This document shows positions 35,651-45,678 of a DNA stretch of 64,000 nucleotides, in pieces. The stretch lies in assembly GCA_028277395.1 (NCBI GenBank), contig JANQGJ010000012.1, positions 1-64,000 of the forward strand. The letters run 5' to 3'. The stretch is from Bacteroidales bacterium (GTDB lineage: Bacteria; Bacteroidota; Bacteroidia; Bacteroidales; F082). The notes beneath the pieces are model-generated. The model made no database searches, had not been told where the DNA came from, and saw nothing but the letters and a program-made list of their open reading frames with translations. A program made the translations under genes and the position numbers. Position 1 is the first letter of the stretch. The number at the start of each line of letters is the position of its first letter.

Positions 35651-36748
35651 GTGAAAGATAATCTGGTTCAATATATTCGTCCTGTTGTTGGTTTCAGCAT
35701 AATAATTTTTATGGGTTGGTATTTTCTGGATGTTGTTGCCTACATTCTGGTTGCAACCTTTTTATCCATGATGGGAACCCCGCTGGTCAAAAGTCTGGAC
35801 AAAATAGAAGTATTTGGTAGGAAACTACCACATAAGTTAAGTGCAATATTAGCTCTTTTTGTAATGATCCTGGTTTTCAGTTTATTTATGGTATTGATTG
35901 TTCCATTGATAATCAGACAGGCAAATATCATATCAGGTATAAATGTAAACGATATTATTGATTATTATAAAGAACCTATGGATAGCCTTAATGCCTTTCT
36001 GGTTCAATATAATATAATCAACACTGATGAAACCCTTGCAGTTTATCTTCAAAGTCAGATTGTTGAATTAATTAGTGTTACCAGGTTTACTAATTTTTTC
36101 ACAAACCTGGTAAGTACAACAGGATCATTATTTATGGGTACATTCATTGTAATTTTCCTTACCTACTATTTTTTGGTTGATGACAAGCTTAGCAAGAACT
36201 TTGTACTAATACTGTCACCTGAAAAATATGTTGATGACCTGGAAAAATCGCTAAGGGATTCAAAATACCTGCTCGTAAGATATTTTCATGGAATTCTTGT
36301 AGAAGTAATAATTATGATGACTTTGGAAACCATAGGTCTATTGATAATGGGTGTACCTAATGCACTGTTAATAGGCTTTATTGGCGGATTGATGAATGTA
36401 ATACCATACCTTGGCCCGATCATTGGTATGTCAATCGGAGTGATCCTTGCTGTACTTTCAATTATAAGTGCTGGAGAATATGATATGATTTTATTTACTT
36501 TTTTTAGTGTAGTTGGTGTATTCGGTATTTCCAATATGATTGACAATTTCATTCTGCAACCTCAGATATATTCGAAGAGTGTAAAAGCTCACCCAGTTGA
36601 GGTATTCCTTGCAATCATTGTTGGGGGGAAAGTAGCCGGTATTGCTGGCATGATCCTTGCTATTCCTACACTAACGATTGTAAAAGTAATAGCACGACAA
36701 TTTATGCAACAAATGAAACTAGTGAAATATTTTACCAGCAGAATGTAA
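35651..36748 (+). CDS. AI-2E family transporter
   Basis: A 365-residue polytopic membrane protein of the AI-2E/PerM superfamily. About eight hydrophobic helices are visible, two near the N-terminus (14-32, 65-85) and a cluster from about 155 to 345, with a G-P-I-I-G-M-S-I-G-V segment and P-x-x-Y-x-K-S-V-K-A-H-P-V-E-V family motif near 310-320. Start codon is GTG at 35651. Despite the name, most members are not proven autoinducer exporters; ion or lipid-related transport is equally possible. TACATTTA (35616-35623) may be its -7 element. Confidence 0.85.
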   Translation: MKDNLVQYIRPVVGFSIIIFMGWYFLDVVAYILVATFLSMMGTPLVKSLDKIEVFGRKLPHKLSAILALFVMILVFSLFMVLIVPLIIRQANIISGINVNDIIDYYKEPMDSLNAFLVQYNIINTDETLAVYLQSQIVELISVTRFTNFFTNLVSTTGSLFMGTFIVIFLTYYFLVDDKLSKNFVLILSPEKYVDDLEKSLRDSKYLLVRYFHGILVEVIIMMTLETIGLLIMGVPNALLIGFIGGLMNVIPYLGPIIGMSIGVILAVLSIISAGEYDMILFTFFSVVGVFGISNMIDNFILQPQIYSKSVKAHPVEVFLAIIVGGKVAGIAGMILAIPTLTIVKVIARQFMQQMKLVKYFTSRM

Positions 36749-36805
36749 CCTTTTGATAATTTTTCAATATAATATAATACGCATTAACCCTTAAAAATAA
36801 GAGAT

Positions 36806-37102
36806 ATGAGTGATAAAAATTCAAGTTCAGGATTTGCTTTTGTAGCAGGATTAGTAGTTGGTGCCGCAGTTGGAGCTTTAGCTGGTTTGCTTTTTGCACC
36901 GGAAACAGGAGAAGAAACCAGAAAGAAATTAGCAGAAAAGTCAAAAGACCTTGCTGATGACCTATATGACAAATTTGATGACTTTAAGGAATCTATGACA
37001 GATGTTCTCGAAGACGTTAAACAGGGAACAGCAGAAACTTTGGAGTCTGTAAAAAAAAGTACAAGTGCCTTAATTGACGAAGTAAAAGATAAAGCTAAAT
37101 AA
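36806..37102 (+). CDS. YtxH domain protein
   Basis: A 98-residue protein with one N-terminal helix (about 9-30, glycine/alanine/valine rich, ending F-A-P-E-T-G-E-E-T-R), the YtxH signature, then an amphipathic lysine/aspartate-rich coiled-coil-like tail of about 65 residues. YtxH members are small membrane-anchored, often stress-linked proteins. The gene is followed after 18 bases by the holin-like membrane protein; the two occur together often and probably form one operon. Confidence 0.85.
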   Translation: MSDKNSSSGFAFVAGLVVGAAVGALAGLLFAPETGEETRKKLAEKSKDLADDLYDKFDDFKESMTDVLEDVKQGTAETLESVKKSTSALIDEVKDKAK

Positions 37103-37120
37103 GTTTAATTAGCGTATTTT

Positions 37121-37792
37121 ATGGAATACGAGAACCTTGGAACTCCTTTGAAGGAAACTTTAGAGGAGTTTAAAGAATATATCGAAAACCTTATAACTTA
37201 CAACAAACTTGTATTTATCAGGGGAGCAGGAGAATTGTCTTCATACCTGATTTTACTAGTTTTATTGTTTGGTATCAGCGGATTTGTTTTACTATTTCTA
37301 TCATTTGCATTTGCAGGATGGTTTGGTCAGATAACCGGTTGGGGTATTGGTGCAGGATACCTCTTGGTAGCATTTTTACATATATTACTTGGAATACTCG
37401 TTTTTGCTTTTCGCGATAAACTATTATTCAATCCCATTAGAAGATTTTTTGGAGATATGCTATTTGGCAGTGGAGTTTCATCCAATGAAGAATTTTCCTT
37501 TGCCAGCGAGAAAGCGCATGCAGAAAATATTTTAAAGATTCACAAAAAAATTATAAAGCAAAAAGAATCTTTAAATACAAGGATTAAATATCTGGAAAAA
37601 AACCTCACTATCTCTAATATAATCCAGAATATTGTTGGTAAAGCCTATGGATCAATAGTAACAACTTCAAACATAGCCAGATTTACGTATGCACTTTTCA
37701 GAAAGTTCAGATGGTTCTCTCAACGAAAAAAGAGAAAAAAAGAGATAAAGGAAGAAAAGGAACTTCTTAAGAAAAACCGGAAGAAGAAATAG
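37121..37792 (+). CDS. Holin-superfamily-III-like membrane protein
   Basis: A 223-residue protein with an N-terminal amphipathic helix, two transmembrane helices (about 42-70 and 75-105) ending F-A-F-R-D-K-L-L-F-N-P-I, and a long basic, helical cytoplasmic tail with a lysine-rich end. This resembles the phage holin family (Phage_holin_3_6 / Act-holin-like) proteins that neighbour YtxH in many genomes and are probably not lysis proteins. It converges on frr with a gap of 29 bases. Confidence 0.65.
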   Translation: MEYENLGTPLKETLEEFKEYIENLITYNKLVFIRGAGELSSYLILLVLLFGISGFVLLFLSFAFAGWFGQITGWGIGAGYLLVAFLHILLGILVFAFRDKLLFNPIRRFFGDMLFGSGVSSNEEFSFASEKAHAENILKIHKKIIKQKESLNTRIKYLEKNLTISNIIQNIVGKAYGSIVTTSNIARFTYALFRKFRWFSQRKKRKKEIKEEKELLKKNRKKK

Positions 37793-37821
37793 ATAATTTC
37801 TATTTAATTCTTATCAGATAA

Positions 37822-38385
37822 TTATACTGTAAGTATATCTTTTTCTTTTTCAGCAAACAGTTTATCAACTTTTTCAGAATACTTATCTGTCAGTTTTTGG
37901 ATATCATCCATTAATCGTTTTGCTTCATCTTCAGGTAAGCCGTCTTTTTCAAGTTTTTTAACCTCATCATTACCCTGACGACGTGCATTTCGAATCCCTA
38001 CTTTTGTATCTTCAGCAATAGCTTTTGCTTTCTTAACTAATTCAAGTCTTCTCTCTTCGGTTAAAGGAGGTACATTGATCCTGATGATATCACCCTCATT
38101 TTGAGGATTAAACCCTAAGTTAGCATTTAATATTGCCTTTTCAATTTCGTGAATTGTTGTACGATCGAAAGGCTGGATTATAATCTGGCGTGCATCAGGG
38201 GTATTAACATTTGAAGTCTGCTCAAGGGGAGTCAGAACTCCATAAAACTCTACCCTCACTCCTGCCAGCATGGCTGGTGTTGCTTTACCGGCCCTAACCT
38301 TTAGAAACTCTTTGTTCAGATGCGTAATCGCATCGTCCATACTTTCCGTTACTTCCTCAATGCACAATATTGCTTCGTCTTCCAT
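37822..38385 (-). CDS. frr: Ribosome recycling factor
   Basis: A 187-residue factor that, with EF-G, splits post-termination ribosomes. It shows the three-helix-bundle and hinge pattern: L-x-K-V-R-A-G-K-A-T-P-A-M-L-A-G-V (29-45), Y-G-V-L-T-P-L-x-Q-x, I-I-Q-P-F-D, and the C-terminal helix with R-N-A-R-R-Q-G-N-D. Length is that of the family. It lies 110 bases downstream of pyrH on the same strand, a classical gene pair. Confidence 0.97.
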   Translation of the reverse strand: MEDEAILCIEEVTESMDDAITHLNKEFLKVRAGKATPAMLAGVRVEFYGVLTPLEQTSNVNTPDARQIIIQPFDRTTIHEIEKAILNANLGFNPQNEGDIIRINVPPLTEERRLELVKKAKAIAEDTKVGIRNARRQGNDEVKKLEKDGLPEDEAKRLMDDIQKLTDKYSEKVDKLFAEKEKDILTV

Positions 38386-38495
38386 TATCTGTGATTTTTA
38401 TTTCGAACAAATTTAATATTTCTATCCAAAATAAATTACGTTTTCAAACTTTTTATTACTCCGGTATTATGTGTATAGAAATCGATTTACAACTA

Positions 38496-39209
38496 TCAAT
38501 CTGAAACACTGCCAACTATTGTTCCTATTTCCTCACCACTTATTACTTTCAACAGGTTTCCCTGTGTATTCATATCAAATACCATAATAGGAAGATTGTT
38601 TTCTTTACATAATGTGAAGGCTGTCATATCCATGATTTTCAAATTCTTTTCGTAAGCTTCATCAAATGAAACAGATTTGAATTTTACAGCTTCCGGGTCT
38701 TTTTCAGGATCAGCTGTATAAACACCGTCAACCCTGGTTCCTTTTAACAGGATATCAGCATTTATTTCAACTGCACGTAAGGCTGATGCTGTGTCAGTTG
38801 TAAAAAACGGATTTCCCGTTCCACCCGAAATAATAACTACATATCCATCTTCCAGGTATTCTTTAGCCTTCCTTCCGCTCATTGTCTCAGCTATAGGATC
38901 AATAAATAATCCTGACAATAATTTTGCTTTAACTCCCTGCTTTTCAAGTTCGGCCTGTAATGCCATCGAATTTATAACAGTAGCAAGCATTCCCATATAA
39001 TCACCCTGAACCCTGTCCATTCCTTTAGCAGCACCCTGTAATCCACGATAAATATTTCCTCCTCCGATAACAATGGCTACCTGTACATCTTTACGAACCA
39101 CCTGTTTTATATCTTCACAATAATCTGAAAGAGTAACCGGATTAATTCCATAACTCTGACCTCCCATAAGTGCCTCACCACTCAATTTTAATAATACTCT
39201 ATTATACAT
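38496..39209 (-). CDS. pyrH: Uridylate kinase
   Basis: A 237-residue amino-acid-kinase-fold enzyme phosphorylating UMP to UDP. Motifs seen: L-L-K-L-S-G-E-A-L-M-G (near 6-16), V-I-G-G-G-N-I-Y-R-G, D-Y-M-G-M-L-A-T-V-I-N, and G-G-T-G-N-P-F-F-T-T-D-T-A. Length is typical. It starts 9 bases after the patatin gene stop codon and is followed by frr; rpsB and tsf, its usual upstream neighbours, are not present here. Confidence 0.97.
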   Translation of the reverse strand: MYNRVLLKLSGEALMGGQSYGINPVTLSDYCEDIKQVVRKDVQVAIVIGGGNIYRGLQGAAKGMDRVQGDYMGMLATVINSMALQAELEKQGVKAKLLSGLFIDPIAETMSGRKAKEYLEDGYVVIISGGTGNPFFTTDTASALRAVEINADILLKGTRVDGVYTADPEKDPEAVKFKSVSFDEAYEKNLKIMDMTAFTLCKENNLPIMVFDMNTQGNLLKVISGEEIGTIVGSVSD

Positions 39210-39218
39210 ATCTTTATA

Positions 39219-41453
39219 TTAAAAACTAAATCCTACATTTACGAAAAACGAAACTGACGGGTTAATGTTTGATCCCATCACTGTAAACTCAATCGGACCA
39301 ATAAAACTATTATATGATGACGTTAATCCATAACCAAACATAGTGTTTTTCGGTTTTGCAATTTCCTCAAATTGTTCTTCAGTTGCACCAAAATCTGACC
39401 TCAAAGTAAAATACAATTTACCATATACATTATATTGCAGTTTTAACCTTAATATACCTGAATACAAACCAAGTTTCTGCACAAAATTAACCCCTGTAAA
39501 CGGCACAAAACTACTAACATAGTTAATATCATTTAAACCTCCTGTTCCAAACCAGTGTTGTATTGGAGGATCTTTTTGCTTAAATGTCCACCCAGCAAAC
39601 AATCCTGGTTTGAGTGTCAGTTTAGGTGATAGTTTTACGTTGTTGTTAAATTTAACGTACATTACAGCTGAATTACTAAATGCTGTATCTACCCAACCAC
39701 TTGAGAATGTCATGGCATACAGTATTTTGAATTCTGCATCGAACCCTGTTGTTGAAAAATATGATTTATCTCTGGTATCTGCTCTAAACTTCACAAATAC
39801 ATTACCGTAACTATTGAAATTTTCGTACTCTTTAAAATCAGGGTTTATATCCAGACTTTGTTTAAATTTAAAGTATTCATACTCAAAACCTGTCCTGATG
39901 CTATATAAATTATTCAAAGTAGATGTGACAAATATTGCCGCCTTAAGATTGTTTATTGATAGTTTGTTGATCTTATTATAGCCTTCATAATAATCAAATG
40001 TAAAGTCATACATGTCAACTTCAACCCCAAATCCGGGTTTTGCACCGTTGGAAATAAGATAGAGAGCTCTTAACCGTGGGTTTGTACCCATAACAAGTTC
40101 ACCAAATAGTTTACTTCTGTTCCCAAATACATTCCTGAAAATACCATTAACACGAATGCTGCCATGATAATCAAAATCGTAATGTATCGATGCCGATAAA
40201 TAGCCTGGTGAGGCTTCTTCCATATTTAAGACGAGATTCGCTTTTTTTCCTCCATCCACCGGTTTCAATTCATAAAATATGAACTTAAAAAATCTTGTAC
40301 CATATACGGTAGTTATTACATCTTCAAGATCGATTAAGGAAATCCTGGAATTTTTAAATCTTCCGAAATAATTATCCAGAAAAATAGTTGACATATCTTT
40401 ATTTCCCTTATAAATTACATTTGCTATATCAATGGAATCGAGAGGAACGGTAACATGTGGTCTGGCAGGAACATGCTCAATTGCATTTAACGAATCAGCT
40501 AAAGTTTTGAGTTCATCATAGTATTGTCTGGCAACACTCTCTCCATATGCAATTATTGTATCATATTTGGTAAAATCCATCATGCCTGCAGGAACTCTAA
40601 AATGGATATTTATGTTTATTAAACTATCTGCCTTTTTATTGGCATCCTCAGCATGAAAAAACACTATCTGATTTATTATTTCTGTAAGAGAACTAAGCTG
40701 AGAAATATCATCTCTTAAGCCTGACTGGACATCTCCACCTATAAGGAATTCCGCACCGGCGTTTTTTACGGGAACAGCAGGATAATTATTAACAATTCCA
40801 CCATCAACTAGGTATTTACCATTGTAATAAGTTGGTGAAAAATAACCTGGAATTGACATGCTGGCCCGTACTGCCATAGGAAGGTAACCTTCTGTCAGAA
40901 CCTCAGCATTTCCATTAAACAGATCGGTACCAACACATAAAAAAGGTATTTGCAATTTGCTAAAATCTGTAATATTCCAGGCAGGGGAGAAATATCTGTT
41001 GAGCAATAGATTTATCTGCTGCCCTTTATACATAGATCTTTTCAGTCCGATTTTCCGCTTTTTAATTGGAAGTGAAACTATTGCATTCTCAAGAAATTCC
41101 TTTTCTTCATAGGCAATAAACTTTCTGGGAATTTCATCCCGTAACAAAGGCTCCCAGTCCTGTTTTTCTACCATTTTTTGAATCTCATCAGGACTATAAC
41201 CAATAGCATAAAGGCCTCCCATTATACTCCCGATACTTGTTCCACCAATATAATCAATGGGCAGTCCAACTTCCTGAAAAACTTTTAGCATTCCAATATA
41301 TGCAAAACCTTTTGCACCTCCTCCACTAAGTACCAAACCTATTTTGGAGCGTTTATTCTTACTTGGTTGATCGTAGTTTTCTGAAAAGGAAATATTGCAG
41401 AACAACAGTAACATTGCAATACTCAAATAAACCGTTTTCCGTCTTTTAAACAT
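39219..41453 (-). CDS. Patatin-like phospholipase with BamA-type barrel
   Basis: A 744-residue outer-membrane protein. After a signal peptide (about 1-24), a patatin hydrolase domain (about 38-270) has the oxyanion motif S-G-G-G-A-K-G (43-49), nucleophile S73 in G-T-S-I-G and catalytic D217 in D-G-G. A POTRA-like stretch (about 320-400) leads into a C-terminal surface-antigen/Omp85 barrel ending in F-S-F. This PlpD-like (type Vd-like) layout places a phospholipase at the outer membrane, though in Bacteroidota release of the hydrolase is unproven. A TATATTTG element at 41482-41489 (minus strand) may be its own promoter; the upstream lipoprotein gene ends 156 bases away. Confidence 0.9.
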   Translation of the reverse strand: MFKRRKTVYLSIAMLLLFCNISFSENYDQPSKNKRSKIGLVLSGGGAKGFAYIGMLKVFQEVGLPIDYIGGTSIGSIMGGLYAIGYSPDEIQKMVEKQDWEPLLRDEIPRKFIAYEEKEFLENAIVSLPIKKRKIGLKRSMYKGQQINLLLNRYFSPAWNITDFSKLQIPFLCVGTDLFNGNAEVLTEGYLPMAVRASMSIPGYFSPTYYNGKYLVDGGIVNNYPAVPVKNAGAEFLIGGDVQSGLRDDISQLSSLTEIINQIVFFHAEDANKKADSLININIHFRVPAGMMDFTKYDTIIAYGESVARQYYDELKTLADSLNAIEHVPARPHVTVPLDSIDIANVIYKGNKDMSTIFLDNYFGRFKNSRISLIDLEDVITTVYGTRFFKFIFYELKPVDGGKKANLVLNMEEASPGYLSASIHYDFDYHGSIRVNGIFRNVFGNRSKLFGELVMGTNPRLRALYLISNGAKPGFGVEVDMYDFTFDYYEGYNKINKLSINNLKAAIFVTSTLNNLYSIRTGFEYEYFKFKQSLDINPDFKEYENFNSYGNVFVKFRADTRDKSYFSTTGFDAEFKILYAMTFSSGWVDTAFSNSAVMYVKFNNNVKLSPKLTLKPGLFAGWTFKQKDPPIQHWFGTGGLNDINYVSSFVPFTGVNFVQKLGLYSGILRLKLQYNVYGKLYFTLRSDFGATEEQFEEIAKPKNTMFGYGLTSSYNSFIGPIEFTVMGSNINPSVSFFVNVGFSF

Positions 41454-41481
41454 GAGCCAATGCCGTAAAGTTAAACTGATA

Positions 41482-41489
41482 CAAATATA
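41482..41489 (-). promoter_or_regulatory. -7 element before the patatin gene
   Basis: On the minus strand this reads TATATTTG, a TAnnTTTG match about 28 bases before the patatin ATG. No clear -33 element. Confidence 0.4.
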
Positions 41490-41609
41490 GGCGGAAAAAG
41501 ATTAACTCTGATATGGTCAGTACCGGTTATACAATCAAAAATATAAGATTTACAAACTTCAAACCTGATTAAACCAATTGATTTCAGAAATCAATAAGTC
41601 GAAAAATGT

Positions 41610-42038
41610 TTAAAACTTTGGTTCATAAGTATCATAATCCACATCCAGTTTATTAAACTGTGTGAAGAAATTCTTTATCTCAGGATAATTATTGTTATTA
41701 GCAACAAATTTATAACGGTAATTTGCCTGCATAGCAAGAGTATCAGATATCTCAATTACCAGGGAAGTTATTCCGTTATCAGCCCAATAATAAATTCTGC
41801 TGTCACCCAATTTCTCAACCAGCCAGACTGCGTCTTCTCCAAAAGTAATGTACGCAATTCTGTCGCCCATATAACTGGTATTGTAAACTACCTGAAAAAC
41901 ATCAGGTGGATTTACAATGGAATCATTACTGCTATATATGGGGAAAGTTGGATCAGGGTTATTTGTTTTACACCCAGTGTTTTGTAAAAATATAAATGAT
42001 AAAACAATCAATGATATATACAGAAATACTCTTTTCAT
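41610..42038 (-). CDS. Small lipoprotein, unknown function
   Basis: A 142-residue lipoprotein: a basic start, hydrophobic helix and lipobox N-T-G-C (Cys near residue 23), then an acidic, aromatic, beta-rich domain with no recognised family. The frame extends further upstream, but that would overlap the end of secA; the ATG complementary to 42036-42038 gives a canonical signal peptide. It follows secA by 22 bases on the same strand and may share its transcript. Confidence 0.7.
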   Translation of the reverse strand: MKRVFLYISLIVLSFIFLQNTGCKTNNPDPTFPIYSSNDSIVNPPDVFQVVYNTSYMGDRIAYITFGEDAVWLVEKLGDSRIYYWADNGITSLVIEISDTLAMQANYRYKFVANNNNYPEIKNFFTQFNKLDVDYDTYEPKF

Positions 42039-42060
42039 AATACGGATTTTTGCTAATATA

Positions 42061-45000
42061 CTAATTTTTCCCATGACAATGTTTGTATTTCCTGCCACTT
42101 CCGCAAGGACATGGATCATTCCTGCCGACTCTTTTCTCAACTTTTATTGGTTGTGGTTTCTGGTTTTCCTGTGTGTCACTATGAGCCTGTGATAACATAT
42201 CGCCTCTTTCTTCTTTCATCTGTGACCTGTCAAGTCCACGGGGAGTTTTAGCTTCACGAAGACCATCATCGCTCTTCATATAAACATCTCCTTTTATAAG
42301 GTATGAGCCAACGTCCTTATTTATCTTCTGTATCATCTTTTTAAACAGTTCAAAAGACTCAAACTTATAAATCAATAACGGATCTTTTTGCTCATATGAA
42401 GCGTTTTGAACAGATTGCTTAAGTTCATCCATTTCACGAAGTTGCTCCTTCCATAAATCATCAATCGTTGATAATGTAATGCTTTTTTCGAAAGCTATTG
42501 GTACCTCGGCTCCTTCAGACTCCACAGATTTTTTCAGATTAGCAACAATCTGTACCTGTTTTTTACCATCATAAAATGGTATGGCTATATTTTCGTATTG
42601 ACTTTGATTTTCATAGACATCCTTAATTACAGGGAGTGTATTTTCTGCAAGACGAACTCTTTTATCAAGATATTTTGCAAACACCTCATCCATCAGACGC
42701 TGGGTTAGATCACCTCCATCTATAGATAAAAACTCCTTTTCATTAACCGGTGATTCAATTGCCAGGCTTCTTAAAACCTCCATACTAAACCCTTCATAAT
42801 CATTATCTGCCTGATAATCCTGAGCTATTTGTTCACACAAATCATAGATCATATTAGAAATATCGACTGACAATCTTTCACCAAACAATGCATGACGACG
42901 ACGACGATAGATTACTTCTCTTTGAGAATTCATTACATCATCATATTCCAACAGTCTTTTACGAACTCCAAAGTTATTTTCCTCTACTTTCTTTTGAGCT
43001 CGTTCAATTGACTTTGTGATCATTGAATGCTGGATAACTTCACCTTCTTCAAGTCCCAAGCGGTCCATAATACCGGCAATCCTTCCTGATCCAAACATTC
43101 TCATCAGGTCATCTTCAAGAGAAACAAAAAACTGTGAACTTCCCGGATCACCCTGTCTTCCTGCTCTACCTCTTAACTGTCTGTCAACACGACGGGAGTC
43201 ATGCCTTTCTGTACCTATAATTGCTAACCCTCCCGCTTTAACCACACCTGTTCCAAGCTTAATATCGGTACCACGACCAGCCATATTAGTGGCTATAGTA
43301 ACCATTCCTGGTTGTCCCGCCTCTTTAACAACCTGTGCCTCACGCTGGTGAAGTTTTGCATTAAGAACATTATGTGAGATACGTTTTCTGTTTAGCATTT
43401 TGCTCAATAGCTCTGAAGTCTCTACTGAAGTTGTACCAACAAGAACAGGGCGTTCTTCTTCAACCAGTCTTTCAATTTCATCAATTACAGCATTATACTT
43501 CTCCCTTTTGGTTTTATAAACAAGATCCTGCCTGTCATCCCTGAGTATTGGTTTATTTGTAGGAATAACTACAACATCAAGTTTATAAATATCCCAAAAC
43601 TCCCCCGCTTCTGTTTCAGCTGTACCTGTCATACCTGCAAGCTTCTTATACATTCGGAAGTAATTCTGCAATGTAATTGTTGCATATGTCTGAGTGGCAG
43701 CTTCTACTTTTAGGTTCTCCTTGGCTTCAATTGCCTGATGTAAACCGTCAGAATAACGTCTTCCCTCCATAACACGACCGGTTTGTTCATCTACAATCTT
43801 TATTTTGTTATCCATAATAACATACTCCACATCCTTTTCAAAAAGAGTGTATGCTTTAAGCAATTGCGTTACAGTATGTATACGTTCTGATTTAACCGAA
43901 TAATCCTGAATCATTTTACTTTTCAGTTCAAGCATCTTCTTTTCAGAAAGATTTTGAGATTCAAGTTCTGCAACACGTGCACCGATATCAGGCATTACAA
44001 AGAATTCAGGATCATCGTATGACTTAGTTAATAAATCAATTCCTTTTTCAGTAAGGTCAACCGAATTATTTTTCTCATCATTAACGAAAAACAATTCATC
44101 ATCAATAATATGCATGTTTTTAGCCTGTTCCTGAAGGTAAAAACTTTCGGTTTTCTGCATTAACTGCTTGTTTCCTTCTTCGCTCAGCAGTTTTATCAGT
44201 GCCTTATTCTTTGGAAGACCGTGGTATGCACGAAGTAAGGCATCACCTGCTTTTTTAACCTGCTCATTATCATTTTTCTCTTTTAAATGATTTTTAGCTT
44301 CAACAAGAATCTTTGAAACAAGACTTTTTTGAGCATTGTAAAGTTTCTGAACATCGGCTTTCAGCTCATCAAACTCATGGATGTCTCCTTTTGGTGTTGG
44401 ACCTGAAATAATTAGCGGAGTCCTGGCATCATCAATTAAAACTGAATCCACCTCATCAACAATTACATAATTATGTTCCCTTTGTACAAGTTCATCAGGA
44501 TTTCCTGTCATGTTGTCACGTAAATAGTCAAATCCAAACTCATTGTTCGTACCAAACGTAATATCAGCCAGATATGCCTGTCTTCTTTCATGTGTATTTG
44601 GCTGGTGATTATCAATACAATCAACCTTTAATCCGTGAAACATATAAAGCATTCCCATCCACTGGGAGTCACGTTTTGCAAGGTAGTCATTCACAGTAAC
44701 CATATGAACACCTTTACCAGGAAGTGCATTAAGATAAACAGGTAAAGTTGCAACAAGGGTTTTACCTTCTCCTGTTGCCATCTCAGCTATTTTACCCTGA
44801 TGCAATACGGTACCACCAATTAACTGTACATCATAATGTACCATATCCCATGTAATTGCATTACCTCCGGCCTGCCAGGTATTACTGTAATAAGCCTTTC
44901 CTCCCGATACATTAACGCTATCGAGAGTAGCACTTAACTCCCCGTCAAATTCATTTGCAGTTACTTCAACAACCTCATTCTCAGCAAACCTGCGTGCGGT

Positions 45001-45351
45001 TTCCTTCATTACGGCAAACGCTTCAGGAAGTATCTCATTCAAAATATCCTGCGTTTTATCATAACTCTTCTTCGATAATTTATCAATAGTGTTGTAATAC
45101 TGTTCTTTTTCATCAACCTCAATATCAGGATTTGCGGCCATCTTCTCTTTTAAGGCAGCAATTTCTGTTTCCTCATCAATTATATGGTCGGCAATACGCT
45201 TTTTAAACTCAACTGTTTTACCCCGTAATTCATCATTACTCAATTCTTGAATTTGATCGTATGCTTCTTTGACTTTGTTTACATATGGATTTATTTCTTT
45301 TAAGTCTTTCTTCGACTTATCCCCAAAAACTTTCTTAAGTACACTTAACAT
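42061..45351 (-). CDS. secA: Preprotein translocase ATPase SecA
   Basis: A 1096-residue motor that drives proteins through SecYEG. Seen in order: NBD1 with the Walker A-like M-A-T-G-E-G-K-T and the D-E-V-D box ([17 protein letters not shown]), the preprotein cross-linking domain, NBD2 with [10 protein letters not shown], helical scaffold and wing, and an SEC-C zinc motif at the C-terminus ([13 protein letters not shown]). It is about 200 residues longer than E. coli SecA, with the extra length in NBD1 and the helical region, as usual in Bacteroidota. The start is divergent from lepA. Confidence 0.97.
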   Translation of the reverse strand: MLSVLKKVFGDKSKKDLKEINPYVNKVKEAYDQIQELSNDELRGKTVEFKKRIADHIIDEETEIAALKEKMAANPDIEVDEKEQYYNTIDKLSKKSYDKTQDILNEILPEAFAVMKETARRFAENEVVEVTANEFDGELSATLDSVNVSGGKAYYSNTWQAGGNAITWDMVHYDVQLIGGTVLHQGKIAEMATGEGKTLVATLPVYLNALPGKGVHMVTVNDYLAKRDSQWMGMLYMFHGLKVDCIDNHQPNTHERRQAYLADITFGTNNEFGFDYLRDNMTGNPDELVQREHNYVIVDEVDSVLIDDARTPLIISGPTPKGDIHEFDELKADVQKLYNAQKSLVSKILVEAKNHLKEKNDNEQVKKAGDALLRAYHGLPKNKALIKLLSEEGNKQLMQKTESFYLQEQAKNMHIIDDELFFVNDEKNNSVDLTEKGIDLLTKSYDDPEFFVMPDIGARVAELESQNLSEKKMLELKSKMIQDYSVKSERIHTVTQLLKAYTLFEKDVEYVIMDNKIKIVDEQTGRVMEGRRYSDGLHQAIEAKENLKVEAATQTYATITLQNYFRMYKKLAGMTGTAETEAGEFWDIYKLDVVVIPTNKPILRDDRQDLVYKTKREKYNAVIDEIERLVEEERPVLVGTTSVETSELLSKMLNRKRISHNVLNAKLHQREAQVVKEAGQPGMVTIATNMAGRGTDIKLGTGVVKAGGLAIIGTERHDSRRVDRQLRGRAGRQGDPGSSQFFVSLEDDLMRMFGSGRIAGIMDRLGLEEGEVIQHSMITKSIERAQKKVEENNFGVRKRLLEYDDVMNSQREVIYRRRRHALFGERLSVDISNMIYDLCEQIAQDYQADNDYEGFSMEVLRSLAIESPVNEKEFLSIDGGDLTQRLMDEVFAKYLDKRVRLAENTLPVIKDVYENQSQYENIAIPFYDGKKQVQIVANLKKSVESEGAEVPIAFEKSITLSTIDDLWKEQLREMDELKQSVQNASYEQKDPLLIYKFESFELFKKMIQKINKDVGSYLIKGDVYMKSDDGLREAKTPRGLDRSQMKEERGDMLSQAHSDTQENQKPQPIKVEKRVGRNDPCPCGSGRKYKHCHGKN

Positions 45352-45657
45352 AATTATTTCTCAATTTTAAAGAAATCAGATATCAATAATTATTCCAACC
45401 TAATAATATCTAAATAAACTTTCGCGAATTTAAGGTTAATTTATATAATATCAACAATCAGTTAATGAACCAGCAACAGGATTCATAATATCTTAATATT
45501 TTCCTGCTATACAACTAATTCGATTCTTATGAATTGCTGATTCATTGCAACAGAAGATCACCTGTAATAGATTATTAACAAGCATTTTAATCCATTCGGA
45601 AAAAATTTTACCAACAAGGTTCACCTGTTAATAATAAACATACATAAAAAACAAGAA
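45352..45657. other. Divergent secA/lepA intergenic region
   Basis: About 300 AT-rich bases that must hold both promoters. The lepA-side element is at 45665; no convincing secA -7 element was found. No open frame or stem-loop was recognised. Confidence 0.5.
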
Positions 45658-45664
45658 ATGTTCT

Positions 45665-45672
45665 TATTTTTG
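45665..45672 (+). promoter_or_regulatory. -7 element 6 bases before lepA ATG
   Basis: TATTTTTG is followed by TCAGCT and the ATG at 45679, so initiation from it would give a leaderless or nearly leaderless lepA mRNA. There is no TTTG at the expected -33 distance. Confidence 0.4.
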
Positions 45673-45678
45673 TCAGCT